From contig JABAQM010000001.1 of the NCBI GenBank assembly GCA_019187105.1, positions 1,798,001 through 1,862,000 of the forward strand: a stretch of DNA of 64,000 nucleotides, written 5' to 3'. The notes below the pieces were generated by a model, which was not told the origin of the DNA, did no database searches, and worked only from the letters and a program-made list of their open reading frames with translations. Both the position numbers and the translations under genes were made by a program. Source of the stretch: Fimbriimonadaceae bacterium. GTDB lineage: Bacteria; Armatimonadota; Fimbriimonadia; Fimbriimonadales; Fimbriimonadaceae. This document shows, piece after piece, positions 36,525 to 46,749 of this stretch (position 1 is its first letter; every line of letters starts with the position of its first letter).

Positions 36525-38221
36525 CCCGTAACCCGCGCCAGTTCCGTCTCCATCGCCCCGACGACATCCTTCATCGTCGCGACGTCGAAGGCAAACCGCG
36601 CGCCAGCCGCGGCGAACAGCTCCGGCAGCGGCCGGCTGCCGCCCAGCGCCAGCGCGTGCCGGTACTGGGCGATCGCCGAGCGGCGGTCCTTCTGCGCGTT
36701 GCGCCAGACCTGAAGCGCGCCGAGCTGGGCGAGGCCGTATTCCACGTAGTACAGCGGCACAACGTGGATGTGGAGCTTGCGGTGCCACCCGTTCGCCTTG
36801 TCCTCTTCGAGGCCGGTCCAATCGACGCCGGGCATGAACCGATCCCAGAGGAGAGACCACTCGTGGTCGCAGGCTTCGCCGACGTGGGCGATATCGGGAT
36901 TGGCGTACACCCAGTGCTGGAAGGCGTCGACGACCGCCATGTAGGGCCAGAAGGTCAGGCACCGGGTGAGGTGGTCGGCAATGGCCCGGTTCGCATCGGC
37001 TGCCGAGTAGAAGCCTCCTTCGCTTTCGCTCAGATAGGGCGCAGAAAGGTGCTCCATGCTCATGGATGCGACTTCGGCAAACTCGGTGTTCACGTTCGTC
37101 AGGTGCTCCAGTCGCTGCAGTCGCGACTCATAGACATGGAAGGCATGGCCGCCTTCATGGAGCAGGGTCAGCACGTCGTCGTGAATCCCGACCGCGTTCA
37201 TGAAGATGAAGGGGGTTCGAATCTTGGAAAAGGTCTCGCAGTAGCCGCCCGGCGCCTTCCCTTTGCGATTGTCGAGGTCGAGCAGGCCGAGACGCCGCAT
37301 GTCCTGGTAGTACTGGCCGAGCACGGGATCGACCCTTTCGAACACCCTCGCCGCGCGTTCGTCGAGCTCCTGCACGTTCGCGAACGGCTTTAGCGGTGGC
37401 CGCCCGTGGGGATCGACATCGAGGTCCCAAGGTCGCAGGGAGTCGTATCCCAGTGCCTTTCGCCGCTCCTCATAGAGCCGCGTGCAGACCGGCACCACGA
37501 CTTCTTCGATCGCCTGGTGAAACGAGAAACAATCCTCCGGTGTGTAATCGAACCTCTGGAACTCTGCCCATCGAAAGGCGCGGTAGTCGCGACCGAAGTC
37601 GGCGTTTTCCGCCATCTTCAGCCGGACATCGAGAAACCGCTTCCAAAGGGCGTTGACCTTTTCACGGTCGGCCAGCTGACGGTTCGAAGCCAGCCGCCAT
37701 GCCGCTTCGCGGCGAGCACGATCAGCTTCCTGATAGATCGGCTTCAGGCCGGTGAGGGTCTTTTCCTCTCCGTCCCATTTGACGGTTTGGGCGCCCATGA
37801 TCTCATCGAACTCCATGCCGAGCTTCGACTCTTCGGCGTGCAGCGGCAAGTTGGCTTCGCGGAAGAGGGCAGCTTCGGCTCGCATATTGCGCAGCGGAAC
37901 CTCGAATCCGACCGGCTCCAACCCGGAATCCAGCAGCTTTTGCTTCAGCTTCTGTTCCCAGGCCGCCGATTGTTGCTGCGTGGTGTCCAGGTATTCGGTG
38001 AATCGCCCCTTTGCATCCTCGTCGTTCGTGTCGACCGACGTCATGACGTAGAGTCGGCTGCCCTGCTCGCGGACCTCGCTCAGGAGATCCGACCACTTCT
38101 CCAGCCACTCATCGAGGTTTCGCTGATCGAGGGCTTGCTCGGCCAAGGCGATATAGCGAGGCTCAAAATCCGCCCAGGAGCGGCTGATGAGAGGCGAGTC
38201 GGCAATTCGGTCGGCGATCAT
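36521..38221 (-). CDS. pepF: M3-family oligoendopeptidase F
   Basis: This 566-residue zinc metallopeptidase has the active-site motif HEGGH at 355-359 (HExxH). A downstream helix with N-T-E-F-A-E supplies the third zinc ligand. The length fits the M3B oligoendopeptidase F group, which cleaves peptides of roughly 5-20 residues in the cytosol. An AGGTAAGG ribosome site precedes the ATG. The tRNA-Arg gene is just upstream on the same strand, so co-transcription is possible. Its 3' end is partly duplicated at 35363-35494. Confidence 0.93.
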   Translation of the reverse strand: MIADRIADSPLISRSWADFEPRYIALAEQALDQRNLDEWLEKWSDLLSEVREQGSRLYVMTSVDTNDEDAKGRFTEYLDTTQQQSAAWEQKLKQKLLDSGLEPVGFEVPLRNMRAEAALFREANLPLHAEESKLGMEFDEIMGAQTVKWDGEEKTLTGLKPIYQEADRARREAAWRLASNRQLADREKVNALWKRFLDVRLKMAENADFGRDYRAFRWAEFQRFDYTPEDCFSFHQAIEEVVVPVCTRLYEERRKALGYDSLRPWDLDVDPHGRPPLKPFANVQELDERAARVFERVDPVLGQYYQDMRRLGLLDLDNRKGKAPGGYCETFSKIRTPFIFMNAVGIHDDVLTLLHEGGHAFHVYESRLQRLEHLTNVNTEFAEVASMSMEHLSAPYLSESEGGFYSAADANRAIADHLTRCLTFWPYMAVVDAFQHWVYANPDIAHVGEACDHEWSLLWDRFMPGVDWTGLEEDKANGWHRKLHIHVVPLYYVEYGLAQLGALQVWRNAQKDRRSAIAQYRHALALGGSRPLPELFAAAGARFAFDVATMKDVVGAMETELARVTG

Positions 38222-38275
38222 GTGAGTACCTTACCTGTGACCCCGGTTCAGGGTTCCCGGTTCAGTCCGTCTCCG

Positions 38276-38351
<76 letters not shown>

Positions 38352-38447
38352 GGACGCCGGTCCGAGGGTACCCAATTGAGTTCAGGCGCCCTGCCGCAAG
38401 CCGGTGTCGTCGGTTGGGATGTCTCGCCCCATGTAGACTCTAGGGGC

Positions 38448-40328
38448 GTGAAGCGGGATTTCGACGTCATCGTCGTGGGCGCCGGTCATGCCGGCATCGA
38501 GGCAGCCTTGGCTGCGGCTCGCATGGGCGCTTCTGTCGCCTGCGTCACCCTCAATCCCGACCGCATCGGCCATCTGCCCTGCAACTGCAGCATCGGCGGC
38601 CCCGCCAAGGGCCATATTGCCAGGGAGGTGGATGCTCTCGGCGGCCAGATGGGGCTGACGACCGACGCGACGATGACCCACATCCGGAAGGTCGGCACCG
38701 GGAAGGGGCCCGCGGTTCAAACGGCTCGGGCCCACGTCTGCAAGCACCACTATCCGCAGGTGATGCAACACGTGCTGGTCGATCAGGCGAGACTCACGAT
38801 CATCGCCGGAGTCGCCCTCTCGGTGACCGGATCGGATCGAGTCACCGGCCTCAGGGTGGAAATCGAGGGGCGAGAGGTGTACCTGGTTGCTCGAAGCGTG
38901 GTCCTGACGACGGGCACGTTCTTAAACGGCCTGTGTCACATGGGGCGCGAAAAAACGATCGCCGCGCGAAACGGCGATCCTGCGGTTTCCGAACTGTCGA
39001 CGTATCTCAAGGACTTGGGCGTGCGCAGTAGGCGCTTCAAAACCGGTACTACCCCGCGATTGGACCCGGCAACGATCGACTGGGTGGCCTGTGAAGTGCT
39101 GGATAGCGAGCCGGAGGCCGCGCCATTCAGCTTTATCGGGTCCCAACCCGATACGACGAAACTCCTTCCGTGCTGGAAGACGCACACCAACGAGGAAGTC
39201 CACGGCATTCTCAGGGACAATCTGCAGGAAAGTCCGATGTATTGCGGCGAAATCGAAGGTACCGGCCCACGATATTGCCCAAGTATCGAGGACAAAGTCG
39301 TCAAGTTCGCGTCAAAAGACCGGCATCCCGTCTTTTTAGAGCTTGAGACGTGTTCGGAAGACAGTGTTTACGTCCAAGGGTTTTCGACATCGATGCCGGT
39401 GGAGATACAGGAACGAGCGCTTCGGCTGATTCCCGGGCTCGAACGGGCCACGATGCTGCGACCGGGATATGCGGTCGAGTACGACATGGCGGATCCGACC
39501 CAGCTCGATGGCACGCTGATGTCCAAGCTTCTGTCCGGGCTCTTCCTGGCGGGGCAGATCAACGGGACATCGGGCTACGAGGAAGCGGCCGGCCAAGGCA
39601 TCGTAGCGGGAATCCAGGCGACGAGATGGGCTCAGGAGGAAGGGCCGGTGCCGTTCCACCGCGACCAATCGTTTATCGGCGTGATGATCGACGACCTCGT
39701 GACAAAGGGCGTCGAGGACCCCTATCGGATGCTGACGGCTCGAGCGGAGCACCGGCTTTTGTTGCGCCATGACAATGCCGACCGTCGGCTCACACCCCTT
39801 GCCCGGGAGATTGGACTTTGCGGCGAAGATCGCTGGCGCGCCTACAGCGAGAAGCAGGAGCTCATCGAGCGGGACGTTAAGACCGTGGATGCGACGTACC
39901 TCTACGCCTCAGACAACGACTGGCTCTCCGAGCTGTACACGACTCCCGTGCCGAACCGGCTGAGCCTGATGGAGTACCTGCGGCGCCCGGAAGCGGATTT
40001 CGAAGCGATCGTGGCGAAGCTGGCCCAGCTGGATCGCTGTCCGGACGTTTCCGACCGTGGCGACGTTCGGGAGCAAGTAGCGCTCGCCGCCAAGTACCAG
40101 GGCTACATCGAAATCCAGCAGCGGCAGGCCGAGCGGCAGCGCAAGCTGGATACCATGCCGATTCCGGCGAATTACGACTTCGAAGCCATGAAGGGCCTGA
40201 GCTTTGAAAGCAAGGAAAAGCTGACCCGGTTGGCGCCTCGATCGATCGGACAGGCGTCGCGGATCCCTGGGGTGCGGCCAAGCGACATCGCGCTATTGAT
40301 CGGACATCTGCGAAAGCGCACGGCCTAG
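38448..40328 (+). CDS. mnmG: tRNA uridine-5-carboxymethylaminomethyl modification enzyme MnmG (GidA)
   Basis: From the GTG at 38448 the protein has 626 residues, close to E. coli MnmG (629). It has an FAD-binding Rossmann motif [11 protein letters not shown] at the N-terminus. The conserved [12 protein letters not shown] follows near residue 50, with a second nucleotide-binding and C-terminal helical domain. With MnmE it modifies wobble U34 in tRNAs reading A/G-ending codons. Longer in-frame starts upstream would overlap the tRNA gene, so they are rejected. A TAGACT box lies 8 bases before the GTG with no clear ribosome site, which suggests a leaderless start. The 3' end overlaps the next, convergent gene by 36 bases. 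Confidence 0.95.
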   Translation: MKRDFDVIVVGAGHAGIEAALAAARMGASVACVTLNPDRIGHLPCNCSIGGPAKGHIAREVDALGGQMGLTTDATMTHIRKVGTGKGPAVQTARAHVCKHHYPQVMQHVLVDQARLTIIAGVALSVTGSDRVTGLRVEIEGREVYLVARSVVLTTGTFLNGLCHMGREKTIAARNGDPAVSELSTYLKDLGVRSRRFKTGTTPRLDPATIDWVACEVLDSEPEAAPFSFIGSQPDTTKLLPCWKTHTNEEVHGILRDNLQESPMYCGEIEGTGPRYCPSIEDKVVKFASKDRHPVFLELETCSEDSVYVQGFSTSMPVEIQERALRLIPGLERATMLRPGYAVEYDMADPTQLDGTLMSKLLSGLFLAGQINGTSGYEEAAGQGIVAGIQATRWAQEEGPVPFHRDQSFIGVMIDDLVTKGVEDPYRMLTARAEHRLLLRHDNADRRLTPLAREIGLCGEDRWRAYSEKQELIERDVKTVDATYLYASDNDWLSELYTTPVPNRLSLMEYLRRPEADFEAIVAKLAQLDRCPDVSDRGDVREQVALAAKYQGYIEIQQRQAERQRKLDTMPIPANYDFEAMKGLSFESKEKLTRLAPRSIGQASRIPGVRPSDIALLIGHLRKRTA

Positions 40329-42005
40329 CTCCGCAAGCTTCTTGAGGCGTGGGCTATCCGGAAACCGAAGCGCCAGCCACGCGATGCAGCGCCAAGCAAG
40401 CTCGCCCGCCGGCAACGGCAGATCGCTCGGAAGATTCTCGGCAGCCCGGACGTGAATAGCGGCTTCTGTGACTTTGTTTGCGCCATCGCCAAGCCGCCAG
40501 GCGGCGAAGTAGCGCAGCAAGGCGAGGTCTTGGTGCCGCAGGGCTTCATCGATCCACCGGATGGCGTCATCGTCGAGACCGGCATCGATTAGCCGTGCTG
40601 CGCCCTCGACTAGGGCATCTCCGTTCTGCCCGATTGGACGAATGATCGCCGCCGGCTCGCTTCCGCCGGGGGGCTGCCGAAGGAAGGATTCGATTCGGAG
40701 GAGCGGTTCAAGGGGGGCCAGATAGTGTGCGTTCGTTAGGCTTTGGGACTCGCCGATTCCGGTGCGGCGCTCGACGACCGCGCGCAGCCACCACAGGATA
40801 TGGTCATCGCCGGCATAGAGTAGGGCCTCATCGATCCTCTCGAGAGCCATATCCCAGTTCGCGGTCCGCATCGCTTCGAGCGCGCCCTGATGCCAACCTG
40901 CAGCGCGCATGGCCGCGGATTTCGTCCACTCCTGCCAGGAGCCGGATAGGGGGGCTTCCTCGGTAGGGCCGTGGTCGAGTGGAGCGGTGGTCCACTCGAG
41001 GGGAAGGAGGTCGCTTTCGGCAAGGACCTTGCGGTCGGAACCGACGAGGGCGACCTTCACGACGCGCTCCTCCACCGCGGACAGGTCGAACTCCCGGATT
41101 ACCTCCGGCATGAGGCTGACGGACGTTTCCAGCGTCTCCTCATCTTCGGTGAGCAGGAACAGCTTCGCCGCGTCGGCAGCAGCCGACTGGACCCGGAGGG
41201 TGGTGTTCGACAACGACATGGCTGCGTTGCGGGTCAGTGCGACCGGCGCCGGCATTCCCGAGAATGGCGTGAGGTCGACTTGAAAGGAAATCGTCTGATG
41301 CGGCGCCAGATGTCCGGCGAAGTACCAAAGGACCTCGCTATCGTCGCCGGAACTGGCCAGAAAGTCGCCGCCGACCTCAACCGAGACCAGCCAGACGTTA
41401 TCCCCGATCCTGGCGGCCAGTCGTCCCTTTCCGTCCCAATGTCCCTGCGCTCCACCGATGTGCAAGCCAATTGGAGCGGCTACCGGTGACTTCGAGCGGT
41501 TGAGTGCCCGAAAGTCGAGTGATAGCCGAGCTTGATTCGATGCAAGGGTCCACGTGGCGTGCCACGACAGGCCATCGGACATTTCGAGTCCGTGAAAGAG
41601 GACCGAGGCGCCGCCGTCTTCCCATTCCCGAACCAGGTAATCGATCGGACCAAGGCTGTGCAGGGCACGTCCAACGACCGGCAATATTCCATCCGGCAAT
41701 CCCGCACCCCGCGGCCAACTGCCAGAGAGGCGAAGCTGATCACGCTCGGGAAGCAGCCTCGATTGCGTTCGCCGATCGAAACAAGTCAGCAGGCGGCCGC
41801 CAAGCTGAGGGGCGAAGGACGCCTGGAGATAAGCATTTTCCAGCACGACGACCGGCGTCACCACACCTTGGATCGATCCAGAGGGCGCGAGCGTCGGCAG
41901 CGGGTACCGAACCAGACTCTCGGGTTTGGAGGGGTCGATCGGTTGAATCGAGGCGGACTCGCATTGCAATTCAACACGGTCTTCGAACACCTCGACACGG
42001 CTCAT
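40293..42005 (-). CDS. DUF5107 domain protein with C-terminal helical repeats
   Basis: This 570-residue protein carries the DUF5107 pattern near residue 55: V-V-L-E-N-A-Y-L, then [18 protein letters not shown], as in proteins with a galactose-mutarotase-like fold. A beta-sandwich continues to about 330. TPR-like helical repeats follow ([21 protein letters not shown] and later [16 protein letters not shown]). DUF5107 proteins are often long carbohydrate-related proteins. This one has no signal peptide and may act in the cytosol. A TATGAT box lies 11 bases before the ATG. The 3' end overlaps mnmG by 36 bases. Confidence 0.75.
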   Translation of the reverse strand: MSRVEVFEDRVELQCESASIQPIDPSKPESLVRYPLPTLAPSGSIQGVVTPVVVLENAYLQASFAPQLGGRLLTCFDRRTQSRLLPERDQLRLSGSWPRGAGLPDGILPVVGRALHSLGPIDYLVREWEDGGASVLFHGLEMSDGLSWHATWTLASNQARLSLDFRALNRSKSPVAAPIGLHIGGAQGHWDGKGRLAARIGDNVWLVSVEVGGDFLASSGDDSEVLWYFAGHLAPHQTISFQVDLTPFSGMPAPVALTRNAAMSLSNTTLRVQSAAADAAKLFLLTEDEETLETSVSLMPEVIREFDLSAVEERVVKVALVGSDRKVLAESDLLPLEWTTAPLDHGPTEEAPLSGSWQEWTKSAAMRAAGWHQGALEAMRTANWDMALERIDEALLYAGDDHILWWLRAVVERRTGIGESQSLTNAHYLAPLEPLLRIESFLRQPPGGSEPAAIIRPIGQNGDALVEGAARLIDAGLDDDAIRWIDEALRHQDLALLRYFAAWRLGDGANKVTEAAIHVRAAENLPSDLPLPAGELAWRCIAWLALRFPDSPRLKKLAELGRALSQMSDQ

Positions 42006-42051
42006 GGGGCGTCGGGATCATACCCTTCGGCTAAAATGGTTGATATAACCA

Positions 42052-42585
42052 ATGAGTTCCGGCGGCAAAGTTGCCTTGTTTCTGGTGAAGTGGATCGTGG
42101 TCCCGGTCGGATTTCTACTCGTCGGGTTCTTCCTTATCGGTCCACGGATCGGCGCGCCGGTGAAACCCTCGTTTGCCGATGCTTCGAAGGGCGGGCAAAC
42201 GGCCTCCAATGCCACGACTTCGGCTGCGACGGATGAAGGCGGCCGCAAGCGCAACGAGCCGGTGGTGGAGATTTCTGCCAGCGAACTGACCCAGGAGGAT
42301 CGCGATCGCCTTCGTCGGGAGAACGCACCGCGGGTCGCCCCCTACGATCCGTCGACGCCGCGGCGGTCATCCACACGCCGAAAGTCGGAGGAGCCAGCCC
42401 CACCACCGGAGGAAGAGACGATGCTGCCTGAAGAGCCGATTGACGAGGGTGGCAGCGCCGGCGGCGCTGGCCTTACGGGAGGCGACGAGGGCGGAACGAC
42501 CGATACGACCGGCGGTGAAACCGGTGGCGACACGGGTACCACGGACGGTGGCGGCGGAAATCCCACCGTGGACGGGGTTAGGTAA
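42052..42585 (+). CDS. Single-pass membrane protein with disordered Gly/Thr-rich tail
   Basis: This 177-residue protein has one N-terminal helix (about residues 8-32). A basic/acidic linker follows, then a Pro/Glu-rich region and a low-complexity tail rich in Gly, Thr and Asp. No domain is recognised. It is divergent from the DUF5107 gene across only 46 bases and overlaps tatD tail-to-tail by 8 bases (TTAGGTAA). A TAAAAT box lies 14 bases before the ATG. It is probably a cell-envelope protein. Confidence 0.6.
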   Translation: MSSGGKVALFLVKWIVVPVGFLLVGFFLIGPRIGAPVKPSFADASKGGQTASNATTSAATDEGGRKRNEPVVEISASELTQEDRDRLRRENAPRVAPYDPSTPRRSSTRRKSEEPAPPPEEETMLPEEPIDEGGSAGGAGLTGGDEGGTTDTTGGETGGDTGTTDGGGGNPTVDGVR

Positions 42586-43339
42586 GGCCAAAAAACCGAT
42601 TCGCGTTTTCGGTCGTGGTCTTGGCTACCGTCGTGCTATCGGTATCCCAAAGCATGGCCACGGCGTCGCGGATGTAATGGAGCCTGCACGGGTGGTTGGG
42701 CCGGCCTCGGAACGGATGCGGTGACATCCACGGGGCATCCGTTTCCAGCAAAAGCCGATCCCTTGGCACGAGTTTGATCGTTTCCCGCAGCGAATCCGCC
42801 TTGGGATACGTGATGGGTCCGTCGACGCCGATCATGGCGCCCAGCGCAAGAGCCTTCTCCAAATGTTCAGGGGCGCCACCGAAACAGTGAAGCAGCAATC
42901 GCGGGCTCTTGCGTTCTTCAAGGATGTCCAGCAGGTCGTCGTAGGCTTCCCGGCAGTGGAAAACGGTCGGGGCGTCGAGCCGCTCGGCAAGGTCTAGCTG
43001 GCCGTCAAGGGCGCGGAACTGCTCATCACGCGTCGCGTAGTCCCAGTGGTAGTCAAGGCCGATCTCGCCGAGGGCGATAGCCCTTTGGTGGCCATAGAGT
43101 CTCTCAATCTCGGCTACCGTCGATTCCTCGAACTTGGCCGCCTCGTTTGGGTGGAGGCCAACGACCGCATAGACTCCCTCAAACCGGTCTGCCAGCTCAA
43201 GGGCGTACCGGCTCGACTCCACGTCCGTGCCGACGACGATTAGCCGTTCCACGCCGGCTTCCCGCGACTCGGCGACGATGGCTGCGGGATCGGGAAATGC
43301 GTTGCGGTCGTTGAGGTGGCAGTGGGTGTCGATCAGCAT
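42578..43339 (-). CDS. TatD-family metal-dependent DNase
   Basis: This 253-residue TIM-barrel protein has the TatD motifs in order: DTHCHLN at residues 3-9, GEIGLDYH near 92, FHCREA near 128, LHCFGG near 150 and ETDAPW near 203. These residues bind two metal ions. The family acts as a 3'-5' exonuclease/hydrolase. It lies two bases after the DUF374 gene in the yebC-rhomboid-DUF374-tatD run. Confidence 0.95.
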   Translation of the reverse strand: MLIDTHCHLNDRNAFPDPAAIVAESREAGVERLIVVGTDVESSRYALELADRFEGVYAVVGLHPNEAAKFEESTVAEIERLYGHQRAIALGEIGLDYHWDYATRDEQFRALDGQLDLAERLDAPTVFHCREAYDDLLDILEERKSPRLLLHCFGGAPEHLEKALALGAMIGVDGPITYPKADSLRETIKLVPRDRLLLETDAPWMSPHPFRGRPNHPCRLHYIRDAVAMLWDTDSTTVAKTTTENANRFFGLT

Positions 43340-43341
43340 GG

Positions 43342-44007
43342 TCAGCCCTTGTGTCCCATTCTCTCTTCAGCCACGGATTCGAGTCGATGCAGCTCGGCTT
43401 CGAGCTGTTTTCGGACGTCTTCAACCTGGACTTCCGAAGCGTCGCACGGCACGTATATCGGATCGCCGAAGACCATGATCGCCTTCGCGAAGGGCTTCGG
43501 TATGAGATAGCGATCCCACGCCGGGTAGATCCAGCGGCGGGAGGCAGAGACCCCGACGGGAATGAGCGCCGCGCCCGACTTTTGCGCCATCAGCAGAATT
43601 CCGTTCTGCACGACACCACTCGGGCCGCGTGGGCCGTCCGGTGTGAAGGCCATGGTGACGCCTTCTCGGAGAACCTTGATCGCTTCGACTGCGGCCCTAA
43701 CGCCCCCTCTTCCCGTGGATCCGCGGATCGTTTTGAATCCCAGCCGGCGAAAAATCCGATTCTGCATATCGCCGTCGTTCGACTGGCTGATGATTGTCCA
43801 GACCCCCTTGCCGCGAAAGACGATGGCAGCGACAAAGGTGCGGCCGTGCCATCCGGCCAACACCTTGCCACCGGGAAGCTCGCGGACCCGGTCATAACCT
43901 TCCAAGGTGATTCGAAGGGTCGCGCCTATCAACCGCACGAGAAGGTAGATCGGAATCGCGAGCACGCGGGGGCGAATCGCTCGCCAGCGCGCCTTTAAGC
44001 TAGCCAA
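43342..44007 (-). CDS. DUF374 lysophospholipid acyltransferase-like protein
   Basis: This 221-residue protein has an N-terminal membrane-associated helix, a W-H-G-R motif near residue 54 and FTPDGPRGP near 120. That is typical of the DUF374 branch of the LPLAT superfamily. The G-R-G-G-V segment near 100 fits the acyl-CoA/ACP pocket. Such proteins are suspected to acylate envelope lipids; the substrate is unproven. It overlaps the rhomboid gene by 13 bases. Confidence 0.88.
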   Translation of the reverse strand: MASLKARWRAIRPRVLAIPIYLLVRLIGATLRITLEGYDRVRELPGGKVLAGWHGRTFVAAIVFRGKGVWTIISQSNDGDMQNRIFRRLGFKTIRGSTGRGGVRAAVEAIKVLREGVTMAFTPDGPRGPSGVVQNGILLMAQKSGAALIPVGVSASRRWIYPAWDRYLIPKPFAKAIMVFGDPIYVPCDASEVQVEDVRKQLEAELHRLESVAEERMGHKG

Positions 44008-45071
44008 CCTTTGGTCCTCGCGACTTCGGTGGCGGCATGGAGCGGATAGGACCGTTCGAGGATCGTCATCAGGGCCTCGAACCGCGACTGGTCAGATTCG
44101 CGAACTGCCGTTGCAAGAGCCAGAACGGCATCGGGCCGCTGGACGTCGTCCCGCTGGGATACGATGCTTTCGAGCAGGCGGATTGCCAGGTCCGGCTTGG
44201 ACGTGCCAAACCGGTCGGCGAGCATGGAGCGGCGGAGGGAGGGAAGCTCGGCCAAGGCCTCAAGCTCGTCGAGGCGCTCCAGGTGAGGCACCTGCTGTGA
44301 CTCGGGAAGACTCTCGATCAGGCGCAGCCGAACCACGATCTCGTTCGTTTCATCGGTTGCATCCCGATATGCTTCGGCCAGCTCCGCCCAGGCCTTGAGG
44401 TCGTTCGGGAACTTCGCCAGGTGCTCCTTGGCTGCGTGAATCCTAGCTTCCGGTGACTTCTCCGAGAGGGCGGACAGCACGATGTGGCCATGCCTTCTCT
44501 GGGCTTCAGCGGGCGCCTTGAAGAGGATGCTCAGGAGGATGCCTGCCGAAAACCCACCCACATGGGTCCAGAAGGCAGTTCCACCGGAATCGCCGAGGCG
44601 GACGATCGCGCCCAAGGCCTGCAAACCGATCCAGATAGCGGCGACGGACCAGATCGGTACTTGAAGGCGCGGAGCCAAGGGGACCCGCATATTGGGATAG
44701 GCGGCACAGTAGTAGGCGACCGCCGCGGCAACGCATCCGCTCGCGCCGATCACGATGCCATGGCGGATAAACAGCGAGTGCATCAATAGTCCGATCAGGC
44801 CGCCGACGAGATAAAGCGCGACCAGCCGGACCGAACCTGAAAGCGATTCGACGGCGGGGCCGACGGCAGCGAGAAAGATCATGTTGCCGCCGAGGTGAAT
44901 GATGTTGGCGTGCATGAAGATCGATGAAACGGCGTCCCGAAGAGACGGGGCATTGGGACGGAAGCCGAGCCGATCGATGAGGGAGGGTTCCCATTGGATG
45001 GCAAAAGCCACCGCGATGTTCAGCGCGATTAGGATCAAGGTGGCAATGGGACCACCCCGCGCCGTCATCAA
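43995..45071 (-). CDS. Rhomboid-family intramembrane serine protease with C-terminal helical domain
   Basis: This 358-residue protein has six helices in the first 200 residues, including the catalytic serine in GASG (near residue 110) and the histidine in THVGGFSAG (near 170). FMHANIIHLGGNM (near 52-64) is the H-x(5-6)-H-GN loop of the family. Rhomboids cleave membrane-protein segments. The C-terminal 150 residues are soluble helical repeats rich in Leu, Arg and Glu, possibly TPR-like. It overlaps yebC by ATGA and the DUF374 gene by 13 bases. Confidence 0.92.
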   Translation of the reverse strand: MMTARGGPIATLILIALNIAVAFAIQWEPSLIDRLGFRPNAPSLRDAVSSIFMHANIIHLGGNMIFLAAVGPAVESLSGSVRLVALYLVGGLIGLLMHSLFIRHGIVIGASGCVAAAVAYYCAAYPNMRVPLAPRLQVPIWSVAAIWIGLQALGAIVRLGDSGGTAFWTHVGGFSAGILLSILFKAPAEAQRRHGHIVLSALSEKSPEARIHAAKEHLAKFPNDLKAWAELAEAYRDATDETNEIVVRLRLIESLPESQQVPHLERLDELEALAELPSLRRSMLADRFGTSKPDLAIRLLESIVSQRDDVQRPDAVLALATAVRESDQSRFEALMTILERSYPLHAATEVARTKGWLA

Positions 45072-45811
45072 GCCTCCTGGTAGATCGCTTCCGGAATCTC
45101 GACGTTGACGTATGTTTCTTGGACGTCGTCGAGATCGTCAAGGGCGTCCAACAGCTTTACCAATCGGCGCATATCGTCCTCGCTGGGGTTGGCAAAGTTC
45201 GTGGCAATCCTGGTTAAGGCGACTTCCTCGGTCTTCATGCCTTCGGCCACGAGAGCATCGTTAACCTTGTGGAGGTCTCCGATTTCGGTCTCGATCGTGT
45301 AGAACTCCTCATCGCTCGCGATATCTTGTGCGCCCGCGTCCAGGGCCAGCAGCGTCAGGCTTTCCTCATCGACGCCATCCTTTGGCACGAGGATCTGGCC
45401 CACGTGCTTGAACTGCCAGCTGACCGAGCCGTTCTCACTTAGGTTGCCGCCATTCTTGCTAAAGGCATGGCGCAGGTCGGGCACGGTTCGGTTTCGATTC
45501 TCGGTGTAGACCTCTACCATGACCGCCGATCCGCCCGGCCCATAGCCTTCGTAAACGACTTCCTCATAGTCGGCGCCCTCGATCTCTCCGGTGCCGCGCT
45601 GGATTGCGCGTTTGATGTTGTCGGCGGGAACAGAGTTTTCCTTTGCCTTATCGATCGCCACCCTCAGTCGCGCGTTCGTCGACGGGTCACCGCCGCCTGA
45701 TTTGGCCGCGATAATGATTTCGCGACTGAGCTTGGTGAAGATCTTGCCGCGGATGGCATCCTGCTTCCCCTTGCGAATACGGATGTTCTTCCATTTGGAA
45801 TGGCCGGCCAT
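45068..45811 (-). CDS. yebC: YebC/PmpR-family regulatory protein
   Basis: The ATG at 45811 gives MAGHSKW, the invariant start of this family, and rules out the longer reading to 45871. A GAGGG ribosome site precedes it. The 247-residue product matches the three-domain YebC fold, with KGKQDAIRGKIFTKL near 17-31 and FSKNGGNLSENGSV in the middle. Members act as transcription regulators and, as recent work shows, in translation of difficult (proline-rich) sequences. It heads the four-gene minus-strand run. Confidence 0.95.
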   Translation of the reverse strand: MAGHSKWKNIRIRKGKQDAIRGKIFTKLSREIIIAAKSGGGDPSTNARLRVAIDKAKENSVPADNIKRAIQRGTGEIEGADYEEVVYEGYGPGGSAVMVEVYTENRNRTVPDLRHAFSKNGGNLSENGSVSWQFKHVGQILVPKDGVDEESLTLLALDAGAQDIASDEEFYTIETEIGDLHKVNDALVAEGMKTEEVALTRIATNFANPSEDDMRRLVKLLDALDDLDDVQETYVNVEIPEAIYQEA

Positions 45812-45942
45812 ATAGCCCTCATTTTGGCATGTAGGCCGATGGGCCCAATGCGGGCCGAGTGACCCGGGCAAAGGTCCCGGTTATGTTGCCGGCCTTCCAT
45901 ACCCTTGGTGGTACGGCACACGCGCCGGCCTTGGAGGGCAAT

Positions 45943-46749
45943 GTGAACAAATCTCGAACTCAAACTCGCCACAGAGCGTTTACTCTCACCGAACTGCTCA
46001 TGGTCATGGCCATCATCCTGATCCTGACCGCGATGAGCTTTCCGCTTATCTCGAAGGGCCGCGGTGTCGCGGCTCGGCACCAGGCCATCAACTCGTTGAA
46101 GAACGTGAACTCCGCGTTTTCGATGTACGTCGCCGACTCCGATGAGCGCTTCGCACCGGCAATGTATCAGCGCCAGGATGCGGCGCTACAGATGTGGTGT
46201 GGCGCCAAGCTCCCGGACGGGCAGATCGACGCCCACCAGACGCTCCTCGCCAGCTACGGCAGGGGAAAGGTCACCGCCGACCCGACCCATCAGGCAGTCG
46301 CCTACATGGGCGATATGTCGGGCTTTGGCTACAACTGGGGCTTCTTAGGCAGCGACATGCACCACACACGGGACTACTCCGCCTTTCCGAACTGCCTTAA
46401 TCCGGCTCGGCAATCGGATGTTGCTTTGCCCAGCGGCACGATTGCCTTCGCGACCAGCAGCTACTATGCCGCACCTTGGGCGCGTGGGGATGGCGACGTC
46501 AAGGACTTTGGCTTCATTGACCCACCCGCCGAATGGAAGGGCAACCCAAACGTCGACTTCCGCCACGGCGGTGGTCGCGTGGTCGATCGCCAGACCAAGA
46601 CCATTACCATGACCGGCTCGGCAATTGTCCTGTTCGTCGATGGACACGCCGGCACGATGCGCTACGCGGAAATGAAGGACGACCATTTCAACCCGCGTCC
46701 TGCGGACGACAGCCCGGCCTGCTCGCTGGGCGAGCCTTGCAGCGACTAG
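45943..46749 (+). CDS. Type IV pseudopilin-like protein (N-methylation and H-X9-DG type)
   Basis: The GTG at 45943 follows a GGAGGG site and gives 268 residues. The N-terminus has basic residues, then RAFTLTELLMVMAIILILTAM, a class III prepilin cleavage and methylation site with the cut after Ala and Glu at +5 of the mature protein. The C-terminal part has a FRHGGG and later FVDGHAG pattern, like the H-X9-DG processing-associated proteins abundant in Planctomycetes, Verrucomicrobia and Armatimonadota. It is likely secreted or part of a pseudopilus. It is convergent with the WD40 gene, sharing CTAG. Confidence 0.85.
   Translation: MNKSRTQTRHRAFTLTELLMVMAIILILTAMSFPLISKGRGVAARHQAINSLKNVNSAFSMYVADSDERFAPAMYQRQDAALQMWCGAKLPDGQIDAHQTLLASYGRGKVTADPTHQAVAYMGDMSGFGYNWGFLGSDMHHTRDYSAFPNCLNPARQSDVALPSGTIAFATSSYYAAPWARGDGDVKDFGFIDPPAEWKGNPNVDFRHGGGRVVDRQTKTITMTGSAIVLFVDGHAGTMRYAEMKDDHFNPRPADDSPACSLGEPCSD

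Noticed and set aside
36018-36962. A 314-codon minus-strand frame antisense to the 338-residue gene and in another frame of pepF
   Set aside because: The translation is Arg/Gly-rich low-complexity, typical of a shadow of pepF.
38240-38266. CCGGTTCAG direct repeat after the tRNA
   Set aside because: Only two short copies, with no other sign of a repeat array or att site.
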